Part shown: piece by piece, positions 1 to 8,632 of the stretch
How positions within the stretch are numbered: position 1 is the first letter of the stretch
Layout of the letters: each line of letters begins with the position of its first letter
Assembly: GCA_017307785.1 (NCBI GenBank)
Contig: JAFKGI010000007.1
Span: 62,001-126,000, forward strand
DNA: 64,000 bases
DNA from: Vulcanimicrobiota bacterium
GTDB taxonomy: Bacteria > Vulcanimicrobiota > Xenobia > Xenobiales > JADMJV01
Reading direction: 5' to 3'
The notes under the pieces: generated by a model
What the model saw: only the letters and a program-made list of their open reading frames with translations
Told to the model about the DNA's origin: nothing
Database searches by the model: none
Made by a program: the position numbers and the translations under genes

Positions 1-2
1 AC

Positions 3-977
3 CTGGGCCTGGCCCTGATTCTTACGGGCTGCTCCGGCTCTCCCAAACACATCGTGGACTCGGGAGAGATCGGCGCCATTTCTTTTCGCGACGAAAAGCA
101 CGGCTGGGCGGTGGGCCACACCTTTGACAAGAAGCTCTTTCTGGCGTCCACGGAGGACGGCGGCGGTCACTGGAAACTCACCCAGGTCGACGCCGGGGGC
201 CAGGACGGCAGCCTTTTCGGAATTGCCTTTCGCGACGAGAAAAACGGCTGGGCCGTAGGCTCTCATCGACTCGCCTTCAGCACCAGCGACGGCGGCCAGA
301 ACTGGACCAAAATGGAGGCGCTTGGCGACGCCAAAGCTCTTCACTACAAAGCGAGTACCGGCTGCCTGGTCTTGGGCAGCACCGGCTTTGCCCACACCCA
401 CGGGATCCTGGTCTTTGAGGAGGATCCGCTCAAGTCCACCGGTGGGGGCTCTCAAAGTGACCGGGGTCGCATCATCGACCCCTGGGACGTCCAGATCGTG
501 GATGGCGAGAACTTGATCGGCTTCGATTCCACCACGCTCTACCGCTCGAGCGACAAAGGCAAAAGCTGGAAAGTGATCGAGCTCAACGAGTCGCTGCAGA
601 ATTCATCGGTCGTCAACGCGGTCAACAGGGTCTACTTCGATACTCCCGAGCACGGCTGGCTGGCCTACGACGACGGCACCCTTTCCACCACCAACGACGG
701 CGGAATCACCCGAACTCCTCTCAATGCCCTGGGACTGGAAGGCCGAAAAATCTGGCGCCTGCATTTCTTTGATTCCACCACCGGTGTGGCCCTGACTCGA
801 GCCGAAAACGGCAAACAGTTCATCCTCACCACTCTGGACGGCGGGAAGAGCTGGAAAAACAAGCTCACCCTCGACGAAGGCGAGTGGGACCGCTGGGACG
901 TGGTCGACAAGACCCACGCCTGGGTTGGCGGCCGCATCCAGGGCAAAGTCTACGTGAAAGCCTTTAAGCCGGGCTAA
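3..977 (+). CDS. Ycf48/BNR-repeat-like lipoprotein (5' end outside window)
   Basis: The frame is open from the left edge, so the start codon lies outside the window. The first visible residues, LGLALILTGCSGS, are the end of a lipoprotein signal peptide with the lipobox cysteine, so the mature protein should be lipid-anchored outside the cytoplasm. The GTG at 54 is therefore probably an internal codon. The chain repeats the pattern FRDEKxGWAVG twice and Asp-box-like motifs (SDGGQNW, SDKGKSW, LDGGKSW), typical of Ycf48-like or BNR beta-propellers. Ycf48 itself is a photosystem II assembly factor, but this fold is common in bacteria without photosynthesis and no substrate can be inferred here. 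Family call is fairly sure, function unknown. Confidence 0.8.
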   Translation: MGLALILTGCSGSPKHIVDSGEIGAISFRDEKHGWAVGHTFDKKLFLASTEDGGGHWKLTQVDAGGQDGSLFGIAFRDEKNGWAVGSHRLAFSTSDGGQNWTKMEALGDAKALHYKASTGCLVLGSTGFAHTHGILVFEEDPLKSTGGGSQSDRGRIIDPWDVQIVDGENLIGFDSTTLYRSSDKGKSWKVIELNESLQNSSVVNAVNRVYFDTPEHGWLAYDDGTLSTTNDGGITRTPLNALGLEGRKIWRLHFFDSTTGVALTRAENGKQFILTTLDGGKSWKNKLTLDEGEWDRWDVVDKTHAWVGGRIQGKVYVKAFKPG

Positions 978-985
978 CCCAACAA

Positions 986-1000
986 GTTAACAATCGGCCC
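986..1000 (+). promoter_or_regulatory. GTTAACA-N5-CCC upstream element
   Basis: GTTAACA, five bases, then CCC, 45 bases before the small membrane-protein gene at 1045. Related copies lie at 25167, 42089 (minus strand) and 42918, always beside a gene for a small disordered or glycine-rich protein. Role unknown; regulator site or promoter part is inference. Confidence 0.3.
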
Positions 1001-1032
1001 GACCAGTTTGCGAATCCGTTGCGCCACGATCG

Positions 1033-1044
1033 TAAGCTCGGTCT
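1033..1044 (+). promoter_or_regulatory. -10-like hexamer of a leaderless start
   Basis: TAAGCT followed by six bases and the ATG at 1045. This spacing would put the transcription start at the A of the ATG. No Shine-Dalgarno sequence is present. Confidence 0.4.
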
Positions 1045-1476
1045 ATGAAAATCTCCAGACACAACGGAAACCTTCCAAGCAGCAAACTACCGAACCCGTC
1101 TGCATCTCCGGCTCCCGACCGGGTCGACCGCTTCGAATCGGCGCCCGCCCAGGCTCCCCTCTGGAAGCGCGGGCTGATCGCGGGAGCCGCCACCGGCGCC
1201 GGAGCCGCTCTGTTGTCGACCTTTGGGGCCTGTGTCGGCAGCCCCGCCGCTCCCCTGATCACCGGCACTCTAGGCGGAGGCCTGGGTCTGGCCGCCGGAC
1301 TCAGCCAGGAAGGCGGCTTCATGGGCGTGGCCGGCGGCATGATCCTGGGCACGCTGGCTGCCGGCGCGACCGTTCCGGGAATGCTCTACGGTTATGAGGG
1401 GGCCCTCATGGCTGCCGGAGGTGGTGCCATCTACGGCGTCCTCTCCATCGTCCTGCCCGAGTTGGACAAAGGCTAA
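1045..1476 (+). CDS. small glycine-rich membrane protein with disordered N-terminus
   Basis: 143 residues. The first 35 or so are polar, rich in Pro, Ser and Asn, and end in the motif DRVDRFESA. The rest is a series of hydrophobic, Gly/Ala-rich stretches (GAATGAGAALL, GTLGGGLGLAAGL, GGMILGTLAAGA, AAGGGAIYGVLSIVL) that look like glycine-zipper membrane helices. There is no classical signal peptide. Similar architecture occurs in this window at 3664, 25227, 41519 and 42141. I do not recognise a named family; membrane insertion is inferred from hydrophobicity. The start is supported by the -10-like hexamer just upstream. Confidence 0.6.
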   Translation: MKISRHNGNLPSSKLPNPSASPAPDRVDRFESAPAQAPLWKRGLIAGAATGAGAALLSTFGACVGSPAAPLITGTLGGGLGLAAGLSQEGGFMGVAGGMILGTLAAGATVPGMLYGYEGALMAAGGGAIYGVLSIVLPELDKG

Positions 1477-1530
1477 GCCCGCTGTCCGACTTGTAACACG
1501 AACGGCCTACCTTCCCCATCGTCCAGGCCG

Positions 1531-1543
1531 GATACTGAACCGA
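1531..1543 (+). promoter_or_regulatory. -10-like hexamer of a leaderless start
   Basis: GATACT with a 7-base gap to the ATG at 1544. It favours 1544 as the protease start over earlier in-frame codons that lie inside the preceding gene. Confidence 0.4.
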
Positions 1544-2989
1544 ATGGAAATCCAGCGCAGGCCCATCCCGGGAAGCTACATCGTGGCGGCTGACAACCGT
1601 CGGGCCGCTGCTTTGTCGCGGGAAGTTCACATCGAAAAGGTCCTGGGCCAAAGCGACGAGACCACTTTTCTGCTGGTCCAGGCCCAGGACGCCCGCGCCG
1701 ATTTCATGCCCAATTACGAATACACCGGCGACCTCTTTGACAAAGCCCTGCAGGGCAACGCCGAACGTCCGGTCCATCTCGACATCATCGAAGCTCCTCG
1801 CGCCTGGGCGGTGACCCGAGGCAACCCTGACGTCACCGGCGCCATTACCGACTCCGGTCCCGACCTTACTCACCCCAACCTGGCCGGCACCCTCTGGCAG
1901 AACCCTCACGAAATCGAGGGCAACGGTATCGACGACGACGGCAACGGCAAGATCGACGACCATTCCGGCTGGGACTATTCCGACAACGACAACAACCCCA
2001 GCGACCCTCAGGGAACCCACCACACCCATGTCCACGGCATTGTCTGCGCCGAGCCCGGTGGCGTGGCTCCCGAAGCCAAAGCCATGGATTTACGCATCGC
2101 CGGCGGCAAGCGCCCTTTCAGCTCGTCGGTTCTCATCGAGTCCTACCTCTACGCCATGAACGCCGGCGTCAAAAGTATCAACACCAGCTTCAACATCGAC
2201 GCGTTTGTGGGGGACAAAGCCATCGCCTCGACTTACCGCGAACTGGCCGATCACGACGTGCTCCTCTTCAACTCGGCCGGAAATGACCACAAGCGCAATC
2301 CCAAGCGCTCGCAGTTTGACGACCTCATCCTGGTGGCCTCGACCGACACCGCCGCGGCCACCCGCGATCAACGCAGCGATTTTTCCAACTATGGTGTGGG
2401 CATCGACATCTCGGCTCCCGGCGCCGATATCCTTTCCACGTTACCCGGAGGACGCGTGGGGGCCCTGAGCGGCACCAGCATGGCCAGCCCCGTGGTGATG
2501 GGAGTGGATCTGCTGGTGCAGAGCGCTCATCCGGACTGGAACGCCGCTCAGCGCTGGGCCCAGATCGCCGGCACTTCGGATCGACTGGAAGGCGATGAAA
2601 TGGGCTACGGTCGCGTCAACGCCGGCCGCGCCCTGACTGAGACCCTGTCACCCCCCACCGTCAGCGTCACCACCCAGACTTTTCCCAACGGCCAGACCAT
2701 GGAGCTCAGCGTACGCTTCGACAAAGTCCTCGACCCCGCCAGCGCCAAAGACCCCCGGGCCTTCCAGGTCTTCAATGAGCAAGGCGAAGCCGTCGTCAGC
2801 GGAGCCCCCAAAGAAGTGCGCCTGGGCACCAATCAACTACGCTTTGACTTTGCCAAACTCCCCAAAGGTCACTACAAATTCGTGGCCTCCGGCCAACTGC
2901 TGCGCGACCCCTTCGGCCAGCAACTCGACGGCAACAAAGACGGGCAGCCCGGTGACGACGTGGTGGTCGAATTCCAGCGCGTGGTCTAA
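1544..2989 (+). CDS. subtilisin-like S8 serine protease with C-terminal beta domain
   Basis: 481 residues from the chosen ATG. The catalytic triad is visible: Asp103 in ITDSGPDLTHP, His159 in HHTHVHG, Ser312 in LSGTSMASP, with the oxyanion Asn247 in NSAGN. The usual HGTHVAG around the histidine is altered to HHTHVHG, with two extra histidines. A DDDGNGKIDD loop (about 130-139) resembles a calcium site. Residues 395-481 look like an Ig-like/Big_5 beta domain. Residues 1-80 may be a propeptide or inhibitor domain. No signal peptide is seen, which is odd for an S8 protease. Peptidase activity is likely; location and substrate unknown. The 3' end overlaps the convergent gene by 4 bases. Confidence 0.88.
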   Translation: MEIQRRPIPGSYIVAADNRRAAALSREVHIEKVLGQSDETTFLLVQAQDARADFMPNYEYTGDLFDKALQGNAERPVHLDIIEAPRAWAVTRGNPDVTGAITDSGPDLTHPNLAGTLWQNPHEIEGNGIDDDGNGKIDDHSGWDYSDNDNNPSDPQGTHHTHVHGIVCAEPGGVAPEAKAMDLRIAGGKRPFSSSVLIESYLYAMNAGVKSINTSFNIDAFVGDKAIASTYRELADHDVLLFNSAGNDHKRNPKRSQFDDLILVASTDTAAATRDQRSDFSNYGVGIDISAPGADILSTLPGGRVGALSGTSMASPVVMGVDLLVQSAHPDWNAAQRWAQIAGTSDRLEGDEMGYGRVNAGRALTETLSPPTVSVTTQTFPNGQTMELSVRFDKVLDPASAKDPRAFQVFNEQGEAVVSGAPKEVRLGTNQLRFDFAKLPKGHYKFVASGQLLRDPFGQQLDGNKDGQPGDDVVVEFQRVV

Positions 2990-3513
2990 ACGAAGCCGCG
3001 AATTCCCAACAAAGCCGCCAGCTCGGACCGCGTAATCGAGTCGCGTAGGCAGGGCATGATGTCCACCGACAAAGTCATGAATTCATCCACTTCCTCTTCG
3101 GTCAGCGGCAAGGGAGTGGCGGGGCAATGCACCATCCCGAAAAACAGCAGATACTTCCGAACCCTGAGGTCCACCGCATACAAGTCGCAGCGATCGAAGG
3201 CCGGCTCAAAGAGCTCCTTGCAATAGCCGTTTACCACCGACTGAAAAACCGCGAAGGGGATGTTGATGGGACGCGCCTCCCCGTAGACCGGGTCCGCGAA
3301 ATAGTCTACTGGCGCGAAGCCCGCTGCCACACACTCCAACAACAGTTCTGCATCTGCTTCAGTGGCCCGAAGTCCCGCGCAAAATTCATCCAGGAAAAAT
3401 CGGGCAAAGTCCATCCGCAGCTCCGGTTCCACCGTCATCAAACGGTAAGCGACGGTCTTTACCTGCAACGCCATTCTGGCCGCATCACGAACTTGCTCTT
3501 CAGGCTTGGACAT
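2986..3513 (-). CDS. hypothetical protein
   Basis: 175 residues, soluble, mostly helical in appearance, with several cysteines and no signal peptide or membrane segment. The start is supported by a strong ribosome binding site (GGGAGGT, 8 bases before ATG). It is convergent with the S8 protease gene and overlaps it by 4 bases. I do not recognise the family and no motif suggests a function. Confidence 0.65.
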   Translation of the reverse strand: MSKPEEQVRDAARMALQVKTVAYRLMTVEPELRMDFARFFLDEFCAGLRATEADAELLLECVAAGFAPVDYFADPVYGEARPINIPFAVFQSVVNGYCKELFEPAFDRCDLYAVDLRVRKYLLFFGMVHCPATPLPLTEEEVDEFMTLSVDIMPCLRDSITRSELAALLGIRGFV

Positions 3514-3650
3514 CTTATCTTACCTCCCGGAACTACCCCAAAGTGAATGTCGGCGCGCACATGCCGAGGCTGAAGAGCCTTCAAGAGAAAGTTGTCACAG
3601 CTTGTTCACATCTTTCCGCCCGGATTAGCGGTCGAGTACGCCGCCCGTGC

Positions 3651-3663
3651 TAGATTGGCACCT
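3651..3663 (+). promoter_or_regulatory. -10-like hexamer of a leaderless start
   Basis: TAGATT with a 7-base gap to the ATG at 3664 and no Shine-Dalgarno sequence. It selects 3664 rather than the upstream in-frame codon at 3592. Confidence 0.4.
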
Positions 3664-4299
3664 ATGAACGCTATCGGCTCCTCCTTCCGCCTACCGCAAA
3701 TCCTCAACCGGACCGCGCCGGTTCCTCAGGCGACCACGCCGAGTGAGCGTTTCCAGGTCAGCTCGGAATCCAAGGCCGACCAGGCCAAAAAGCTCCGCGA
3801 AATGGCCGGCCAGCAATCCGCCCGGAGAAACCGAGCCGTCGGCGGCATGATGTTTGTGTTGGCCGCCCAGATGGGAGGCGTGGCGCTCGGCCTCTCCATT
3901 CCCGTACTGGCCTGCGCGCTCGTTCCCGCCATGCTCTGCGCCGGCAAAATGCTTTACCACGACAGCAAGTCGGCTCGCCTCGAACAGCAGGCAAATCAGC
4001 TCGACCCGATGCAACCGCCTCTGCCTCCCGCGGCCCCGGCCCCCGCGCCCGGCGCCGGCATCGAATCGAGCTACTCCATTGGACTGGACGGCAAGCCCCA
4101 GGTCCGAATCGACAACACCACCATCGCCGGCGACGGCAGTTCCGTGACCCGGACCGAGGACGTCTGGTATAGCTCGGATGGGAAGGTCAGCCAGCGCATC
4201 GGCGGCAGCGACCTCTTCCTGCGCTCCGACGGAGTGACCGAAGCCCAGGTCGGCGACTTCATCATCCGCTCCGACGGCTCGACTTCTTACAACCCCTGA
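3664..4299 (+). CDS. small membrane protein with disordered N-terminus
   Basis: 211 residues. An N-terminal polar region (SERFQVSSES near residue 30) is followed by a basic stretch, then two hydrophobic segments at about 60-95 (GGMMFVLAAQMGG, LSIPVLACALVPAMLC), a short charged region, a Pro/Ala-rich linker and a polar C-terminal domain with short repeats around SSDG and RSDG. The SERFQVSS motif parallels DRFESA at 1045 and DSFQAS at 25227. No known family recognised. A role at the membrane with a polar C-terminal part is inference. Confidence 0.6.
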   Translation: MNAIGSSFRLPQILNRTAPVPQATTPSERFQVSSESKADQAKKLREMAGQQSARRNRAVGGMMFVLAAQMGGVALGLSIPVLACALVPAMLCAGKMLYHDSKSARLEQQANQLDPMQPPLPPAAPAPAPGAGIESSYSIGLDGKPQVRIDNTTIAGDGSSVTRTEDVWYSSDGKVSQRIGGSDLFLRSDGVTEAQVGDFIIRSDGSTSYNP

Positions 4300-4365
4300 A
4301 GAACTCGGCAACAATTCACGAAAAACATTTACATTCTCCAGCACCACCCGCATGCCAGGGATGAC

Positions 4366-4377
4366 TACACTCGGAGT
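4366..4377 (+). promoter_or_regulatory. -10-like hexamer of a leaderless start
   Basis: TACACT, six bases, ATG at 4378; no Shine-Dalgarno sequence. Confidence 0.4.
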
Positions 4378-4899
4378 ATGTCGAGCATTACCACCCTCAA
4401 GTCCAGCACCACCAGCACTGCTGCCGGCCCCCGCCGCCCAAGCCAAAAGCCGCAGGCCGCAACCCCTGCCACCGCCTTTAAAGATTCGGCCAGCTTGAGC
4501 GGCGAGGCCACCAGCCCGACTCCATCCAGCAGCCTGCCCAGCTTCGCGGCCCGGGTCGAGAAGCCCAAAGCCACACCCACTCGCGATTTGCCCTATCGCA
4601 TGCCCAAGACGGAAACTCCCGAGCAGAAGCGAGCTCGCGAAAAGCGCGACATGAAGAAAGTCGACGACATCGAGCGCGACATGGACCGTCGCTGGAAAGC
4701 CCACGGCGGGGGCATCATGAAGTCCACTCCCGGCAGCCGCCCCAAGCCTCTGAAAGCTGCCGGCCTGCCCTACCGTCTGCCCAAAACCGAGACTCCGCAG
4801 CAAAAACAAGCCCGCCAGGATCGGGAGTGTGGAGAACTCCGCAAGCTGCACGACAAGCACGAACGCAGCTATCGACCGATCATGACCCCCGAGAACTGA
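4378..4899 (+). CDS. disordered basic protein with internal repeat
   Basis: 173 residues of low-complexity, charged, Pro/Ser/Lys-rich sequence without hydrophobic segments. Two copies of a motif LPYR(M/L)PKTETP(E/Q)QK occur at about residues 73 and 130, each followed by an Arg/Lys/Glu-rich stretch. The first 60 residues are Ser/Thr/Pro-rich like the N-termini of other small proteins in this window. It follows the similar gene at 3664 in the same direction. No known family; the repeats could be short linear binding motifs, which is only a guess. Confidence 0.55.
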   Translation: MSSITTLKSSTTSTAAGPRRPSQKPQAATPATAFKDSASLSGEATSPTPSSSLPSFAARVEKPKATPTRDLPYRMPKTETPEQKRAREKRDMKKVDDIERDMDRRWKAHGGGIMKSTPGSRPKPLKAAGLPYRLPKTETPQQKQARQDRECGELRKLHDKHERSYRPIMTPEN

Positions 4900-4933
4900 T
4901 GCTTTTGCCTATTTAGTTTTTCCGCCTCCGTCC

Positions 4934-4946
4934 GATAGTGAGTTCG
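4934..4946 (+). promoter_or_regulatory. -10-like hexamer of a leaderless start
   Basis: GATAGT with a 7-base gap to the ATG at 4947. An in-frame GTG at 4938 overlaps the hexamer and is less likely to be the start. Confidence 0.4.
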
Positions 4947-6635
4947 ATGATATCCTTGCGTGACTGGCTGGTGGGACTGATCCTGCTGCTCCTTTTTTCC
5001 GTTTGTAGCTGGGTGACCCGAGAAACGGGCTACGGCCATCAGCGTCGAGTCAATACCCTTTTTCAGGAAATTCTGGTACAGCGCCAATCGGTTCTGGAAG
5101 CGGTCATTCGCGCCAACAATCATTTCAATGCCTCCTCCGGAGACCCGGACAAGAGCGTGACCGCCATCACTCGAGCCATCGACGAACTGGCTCGACTCTT
5201 CCGCGATCCCGTTTATCATGACCACCCAGAGCTGGTCACCGACCTGGCCAAAGCACGCCGGGAGCTCAAGACCGACTTCCAGACCATTGACGAATTCAAA
5301 AGAGAGCGGGCACTCCATCGCGACTCTCTCGTCTATCTGCCCCGCGCCTATAAGGACGCCAGCGCCGCGGCCTCCGAGGCGGACCAGCCCATTCTCAAGG
5401 ACATCTACCTGGAAACCCTGGTGTTTCAGCAGAACCTCGAGGAAAGCTACCGGGTGCCGGTCACCGAGGATCTGAAAAAACTTTCCTCGCCCCCCAATCC
5501 CACCACCAGGCTCTTCCTGGCTCACGTCAACACGATTCTGGCCGCCGACCCGGGCAGATTTGCCCGCCTCCAGGAAGTTCTCGAATCCAACGAGTCCAAG
5601 ACCCTGGCCGGACTCCAAGAAGACTATCACGGTATCTATCAGAACTGGGAGCGCCAACGCGGAATGCTGGTAGGCGTCCAGTACGCCATCTTCATCCTGC
5701 TGCTGGCCTTCCTGGCCCGCACGCTGGCCAAGTTGAACCACACCATCGGGCTGGTCCATTCCATCAACCTGGGCCTGGAACAGCGAGTCCAGGAGCGCAC
5801 CGCCAGCCTGGAGGAATCCTACCAGCGCGAACGCTCCTACCAGTTGGAGTTGACTCGCTCTCAACGCCTGGAATCGGTAGGCCAGCTGGCGGCCGGTATC
5901 GCCCACGAAATCAACACCCCCATTCAATTCGTCGGCGACAACACGCGCTTTCTGCACACCACCTTCGACGAGATCCGAGAGCTGTTCTCCAAGTTGGAAG
6001 CCCATCCCGAGAAGACCGTCCACGAGCTCATCTCTCGCGAAGACCTGGAAGATTTGACCAAGGAAATCCCGGTCGCCATCGGACAGTCGCTGGCCGGCCT
6101 GGGCCGAGTCAGCGAAATGGTCCGCTCCATCAAAGCGTTCTCCCACCCGGGCAGCCGCACCAAGGTCGAGACCGACATCAACGAGATGCTGCGCGACACC
6201 ATCACGCTGGCCCGCAACGAATGGCGCTACTTCGCCGACGTGGACTTCCAGCTCGATGCCAGGCTGCCGCGCACGCCCTGCTACCCGGCAGACCTGAGCC
6301 AGGTGGTCCTCAATCTGGTGGTCAACGCCGCGCACGCCATCCAGGATAAAATCGGCCGAGACCCCGTGCGCAAAGGCTCCATCGGCGTGGTCACCCGCGT
6401 CCAGGGCTCAGGGGTGGTGATTCAAATCAGCGACAGCGGCGTCGGCATGACCGACGAAGTGCTGAAGAAGATCTTCGACCCCTTCTTCACCACCAAAGAG
6501 GTCGGCCGGGGCACCGGTCAAGGACTCTCCATTGCCTACGACATCGTAGTCAATCGCCACGGCGGAAAACTGACCTGTCAGAGCAAGCCCGGAGCCGGCT
6601 CCTGCTTCATCCTGACCATCCCCCTGGCCGCCTGA
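4947..6635 (+). CDS. membrane sensor histidine kinase with DAHL-type periplasmic domain
   Basis: 562 residues. A membrane helix at 7-23 and a second at about 241-262 enclose an all-helical periplasmic domain; the segment DEFKRERALHRDSLVYLP resembles DAHL ligand-binding domains. A coiled coil (270-305) leads to the kinase: H-box with His320 in AAGIAHEINTPIQF, N-box NLVVNAAHAIQD (456-467), G1 DSGVGM, F-box DPFFTTK and G2 GTGQGLS. It should autophosphorylate at His320 and pass the phosphate to a response regulator. No regulator gene is adjacent, so the partner is unknown. Kinase call is secure; the DAHL assignment is from pattern. Confidence 0.88.
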   Translation: MISLRDWLVGLILLLLFSVCSWVTRETGYGHQRRVNTLFQEILVQRQSVLEAVIRANNHFNASSGDPDKSVTAITRAIDELARLFRDPVYHDHPELVTDLAKARRELKTDFQTIDEFKRERALHRDSLVYLPRAYKDASAAASEADQPILKDIYLETLVFQQNLEESYRVPVTEDLKKLSSPPNPTTRLFLAHVNTILAADPGRFARLQEVLESNESKTLAGLQEDYHGIYQNWERQRGMLVGVQYAIFILLLAFLARTLAKLNHTIGLVHSINLGLEQRVQERTASLEESYQRERSYQLELTRSQRLESVGQLAAGIAHEINTPIQFVGDNTRFLHTTFDEIRELFSKLEAHPEKTVHELISREDLEDLTKEIPVAIGQSLAGLGRVSEMVRSIKAFSHPGSRTKVETDINEMLRDTITLARNEWRYFADVDFQLDARLPRTPCYPADLSQVVLNLVVNAAHAIQDKIGRDPVRKGSIGVVTRVQGSGVVIQISDSGVGMTDEVLKKIFDPFFTTKEVGRGTGQGLSIAYDIVVNRHGGKLTCQSKPGAGSCFILTIPLAA

Positions 6636-6636
6636 G

Positions 6637-7011
6637 TTACCAGCCGGAGAGAATGTTCTGCACCGTGCACTCGGCCAGGTTGGCCCGATTCAGGTTGTAG
6701 ATCTTCTGCTCCCGGCCGGTGTAGGCGTGGTAGTTCTCGTGGACGGTCACGCTCTCCCCACGGAAAACGCAGCGGACGAAATCGCCCTGCAGAGTGCCCT
6801 CTCGAGAGTCGCCCTGAATGCGCCGATTGTAGAAGCTATCTCCCTCGGGCACACGCACCACGCCGGTTTCCGGCAGCAGATCCTGCGGTCCATTGTCCAA
6901 CTGCCGGGCCCGGGCCATATCCGCGTCGGCTTCGGCCAGCAGAGCCTGGGCCCGCTCCGCGCTGATCTTATGCTTCGGATATTGATAAGGTGCTTTGCTC
7001 AATACGTTCAT
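6637..7011 (-). CDS. small hypothetical protein
   Basis: 124 residues, soluble, no signal peptide. N-terminus MNVLSKAPYQYPKHKIS is polar, followed by a helical Ala/Arg-rich stretch and a C-terminal half that looks like beta structure. The start has a good ribosome binding site (AAGGGGAG). Its leader contains ACAGAGACACA, also present before the small-protein gene at 59162, and a GTTAAC site lies about 85 bases upstream. Function unknown. The stop is 2 bases from the convergent kinase gene's end. Confidence 0.6.
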   Translation of the reverse strand: MNVLSKAPYQYPKHKISAERAQALLAEADADMARARQLDNGPQDLLPETGVVRVPEGDSFYNRRIQGDSREGTLQGDFVRCVFRGESVTVHENYHAYTGREQKIYNLNRANLAECTVQNILSGW

Positions 7012-7093
7012 GGTTTTCTCCCCTTGTGTCTCTGTCTATCTATCTGTAACGAGCAGATTAAACACCCAGTATGAACCGTACATGAAAAGCCTG

Positions 7094-7618
7094 TTAACCC
7101 CTGGCGAAACCTCGGCGATGCCACTGGCTATCCTGCAAAAAGTGCGAGCCGACCTGGATTTGCCACTGCCGCCCCGCCTGCGGCGTCACGAGGTCCGCCT
7201 GGCGCAATTGCTCCAAGAACTCCCAGCGGTTCTGGAAAGCCGGGCGGCGGAACTCGCTGGCCAGTGCCGCTACCGCAAAGCAGCTCAAGGCGTGGTCGGC
7301 CGAGACCTCCTTCTCGTTGACCATCGCGCTGGCGCTGAGCGACCAGCTCTCACTACAAAAAAAGCGGTCTTCGTCCGCGACATAAGCCCAGGCGTGACAG
7401 TCGTCCTGCAGCCAGCAGCCCCAAGGAGCCAGCCGCAGATCTCCCCACTGCCAGTGACTGCCCCAGGCCTCTCCCTGGCAGGCAAGCACGCAATTGTCAC
7501 GGCAGGTAGCCCAGCGGGCAAATCCCAGGCTCGGCAGCCTCCCGGCCAGAGCATCAAAACACCACAACCCCCATTGACCGGCCAGCCAGTGCTTACCGGG
7601 AATCTTCTTCAGCATCAT
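7094..7618 (-). CDS. Trp/Cys-rich hypothetical protein
   Basis: 174 residues, unusually rich in Trp (about 15) and Cys, with no membrane segment or signal peptide. The ATG is preceded by GAGGAG at 5-6 bases; a second ATG follows immediately. The upstream 95 bases, shared with the divergent gene at 7715, are AT-rich and contain TATTAT-like promoter sequences. No family recognised and no function proposed. Confidence 0.55.
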   Translation of the reverse strand: MMLKKIPGKHWLAGQWGLWCFDALAGRLPSLGFARWATCRDNCVLACQGEAWGSHWQWGDLRLAPWGCWLQDDCHAWAYVADEDRFFCSESWSLSASAMVNEKEVSADHALSCFAVAALASEFRRPAFQNRWEFLEQLRQADLVTPQAGRQWQIQVGSHFLQDSQWHRRGFARG

Positions 7619-7714
7619 TTCTTCTCCTCAGACATAGTTATTGATAATAGTTTACCAATACCATCATGTCTAGACCCCACAGGCGCGGGGGCGGGCCGTC
7701 ACGAACGCGGATCG

Positions 7715-8632
7715 ATGAGCATCAAGATCGTCTCGCTCCTCCCCTCGGCCACGGAAATCGTGTGCGCCCTGGGGGCAGCCGACCAGCTGGTGGGCATCTC
7801 CCACGAATGTGATTTCCCCGAGACCATCCGAGACCGACCCATCCTCACCTCGTCCCGCCTCGATCCCCACGGCTCCAGTCGAGAGATCGACAGCGCGGTT
7901 CGCCAGGTTCTGAACGGCGCTCTCAGCGTGTACAGCGTGGACTATGAACTGATTGGCGAACTGGCCCCCGACCTCATCCTCACCCAGGATCTCTGTGAAG
8001 TCTGTGCCGTCTCCTTGGACGATGTGCACGCCGCCGTGGCTCGGTTAGCCCATCGCGAGAACATCCGCATCGTCAGCCTGAAACCGACCCGCCTGGGCCA
8101 CGTGCTGGACGACGTCCTTCGCATAGCGGATGCCCTTGGAATCGAGTCGGCCGGTCAGATCGTTCGCTCCCAGCTGCAAGCCCGCATCGACGCCATTCGA
8201 AGACGCGCTTCCCGAACCGACAGCCGCCCCCGCGTGGCCACCCTGGAATGGCTGGACCCCATCATGCTCGGCGGCACCTGGATGCCCGAGCTCATCGAAC
8301 TCGCTGGCGGAATCCCCATCGGCGCCCGGGCCGGCGACCCCGCCCCCACCATCACTCCCGAAGAACTCGAGGCCACGCAGCCAGACATCGTCCTGGTCAA
8401 ACCCTGCGGTTTCTCCATCGAACGCACGCTGCAGGAGCGAGAGCTGATCGACCGCCACATCCGGCCCGTGCTCGGCTCGAAAGCTCGTCTCTATGTAACG
8501 GACGGAAACGCCTACTTCAACCGTCCCGGCCCTCGCCTGGTGGAATCTCTGGAGATCATGGCGGCCTGCCTCCACCCTCAAGATTTTGCCGACCTGGCGC
8601 GGGTCCACCACCAGGTCATTCTGCCTTACTAA
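7715..8632 (+). CDS. cobalamin-binding-protein-like (BtuF family, no signal peptide)
   Basis: 305 residues. Family hallmarks are clear: IVSLLPSATEIVCALGA at the N-terminus, GISHECDFP, PDLILTQDLCEVCAV, LGGTWMPELIELAGG and TQPDIVLVKPCGF. This is the periplasmic-binding-protein fold of BtuF/FecB-type substrate-binding proteins. The protein starts directly with the first strand and lacks a signal peptide, as in the subgroup usually annotated as cobalamin-binding protein; it is probably cytoplasmic or exported by another route. No BtuC/BtuD transporter genes lie nearby, and no cobalamin riboswitch is visible upstream. Ends 4 bases inside the convergent MFS gene. Confidence 0.8.
   Translation: MSIKIVSLLPSATEIVCALGAADQLVGISHECDFPETIRDRPILTSSRLDPHGSSREIDSAVRQVLNGALSVYSVDYELIGELAPDLILTQDLCEVCAVSLDDVHAAVARLAHRENIRIVSLKPTRLGHVLDDVLRIADALGIESAGQIVRSQLQARIDAIRRRASRTDSRPRVATLEWLDPIMLGGTWMPELIELAGGIPIGARAGDPAPTITPEELEATQPDIVLVKPCGFSIERTLQERELIDRHIRPVLGSKARLYVTDGNAYFNRPGPRLVESLEIMAACLHPQDFADLARVHHQVILPY

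Noticed and set aside
3691..6335. Long minus-strand open frames of 389 and 488 codons
   Set aside because: Antisense shadows of the small-protein genes and the sensor kinase; no family-like sequence.
7619..7714. Cobalamin riboswitch before the BtuF-like gene
   Set aside because: The 96-base gap is too short and lacks the conserved B12-box core.
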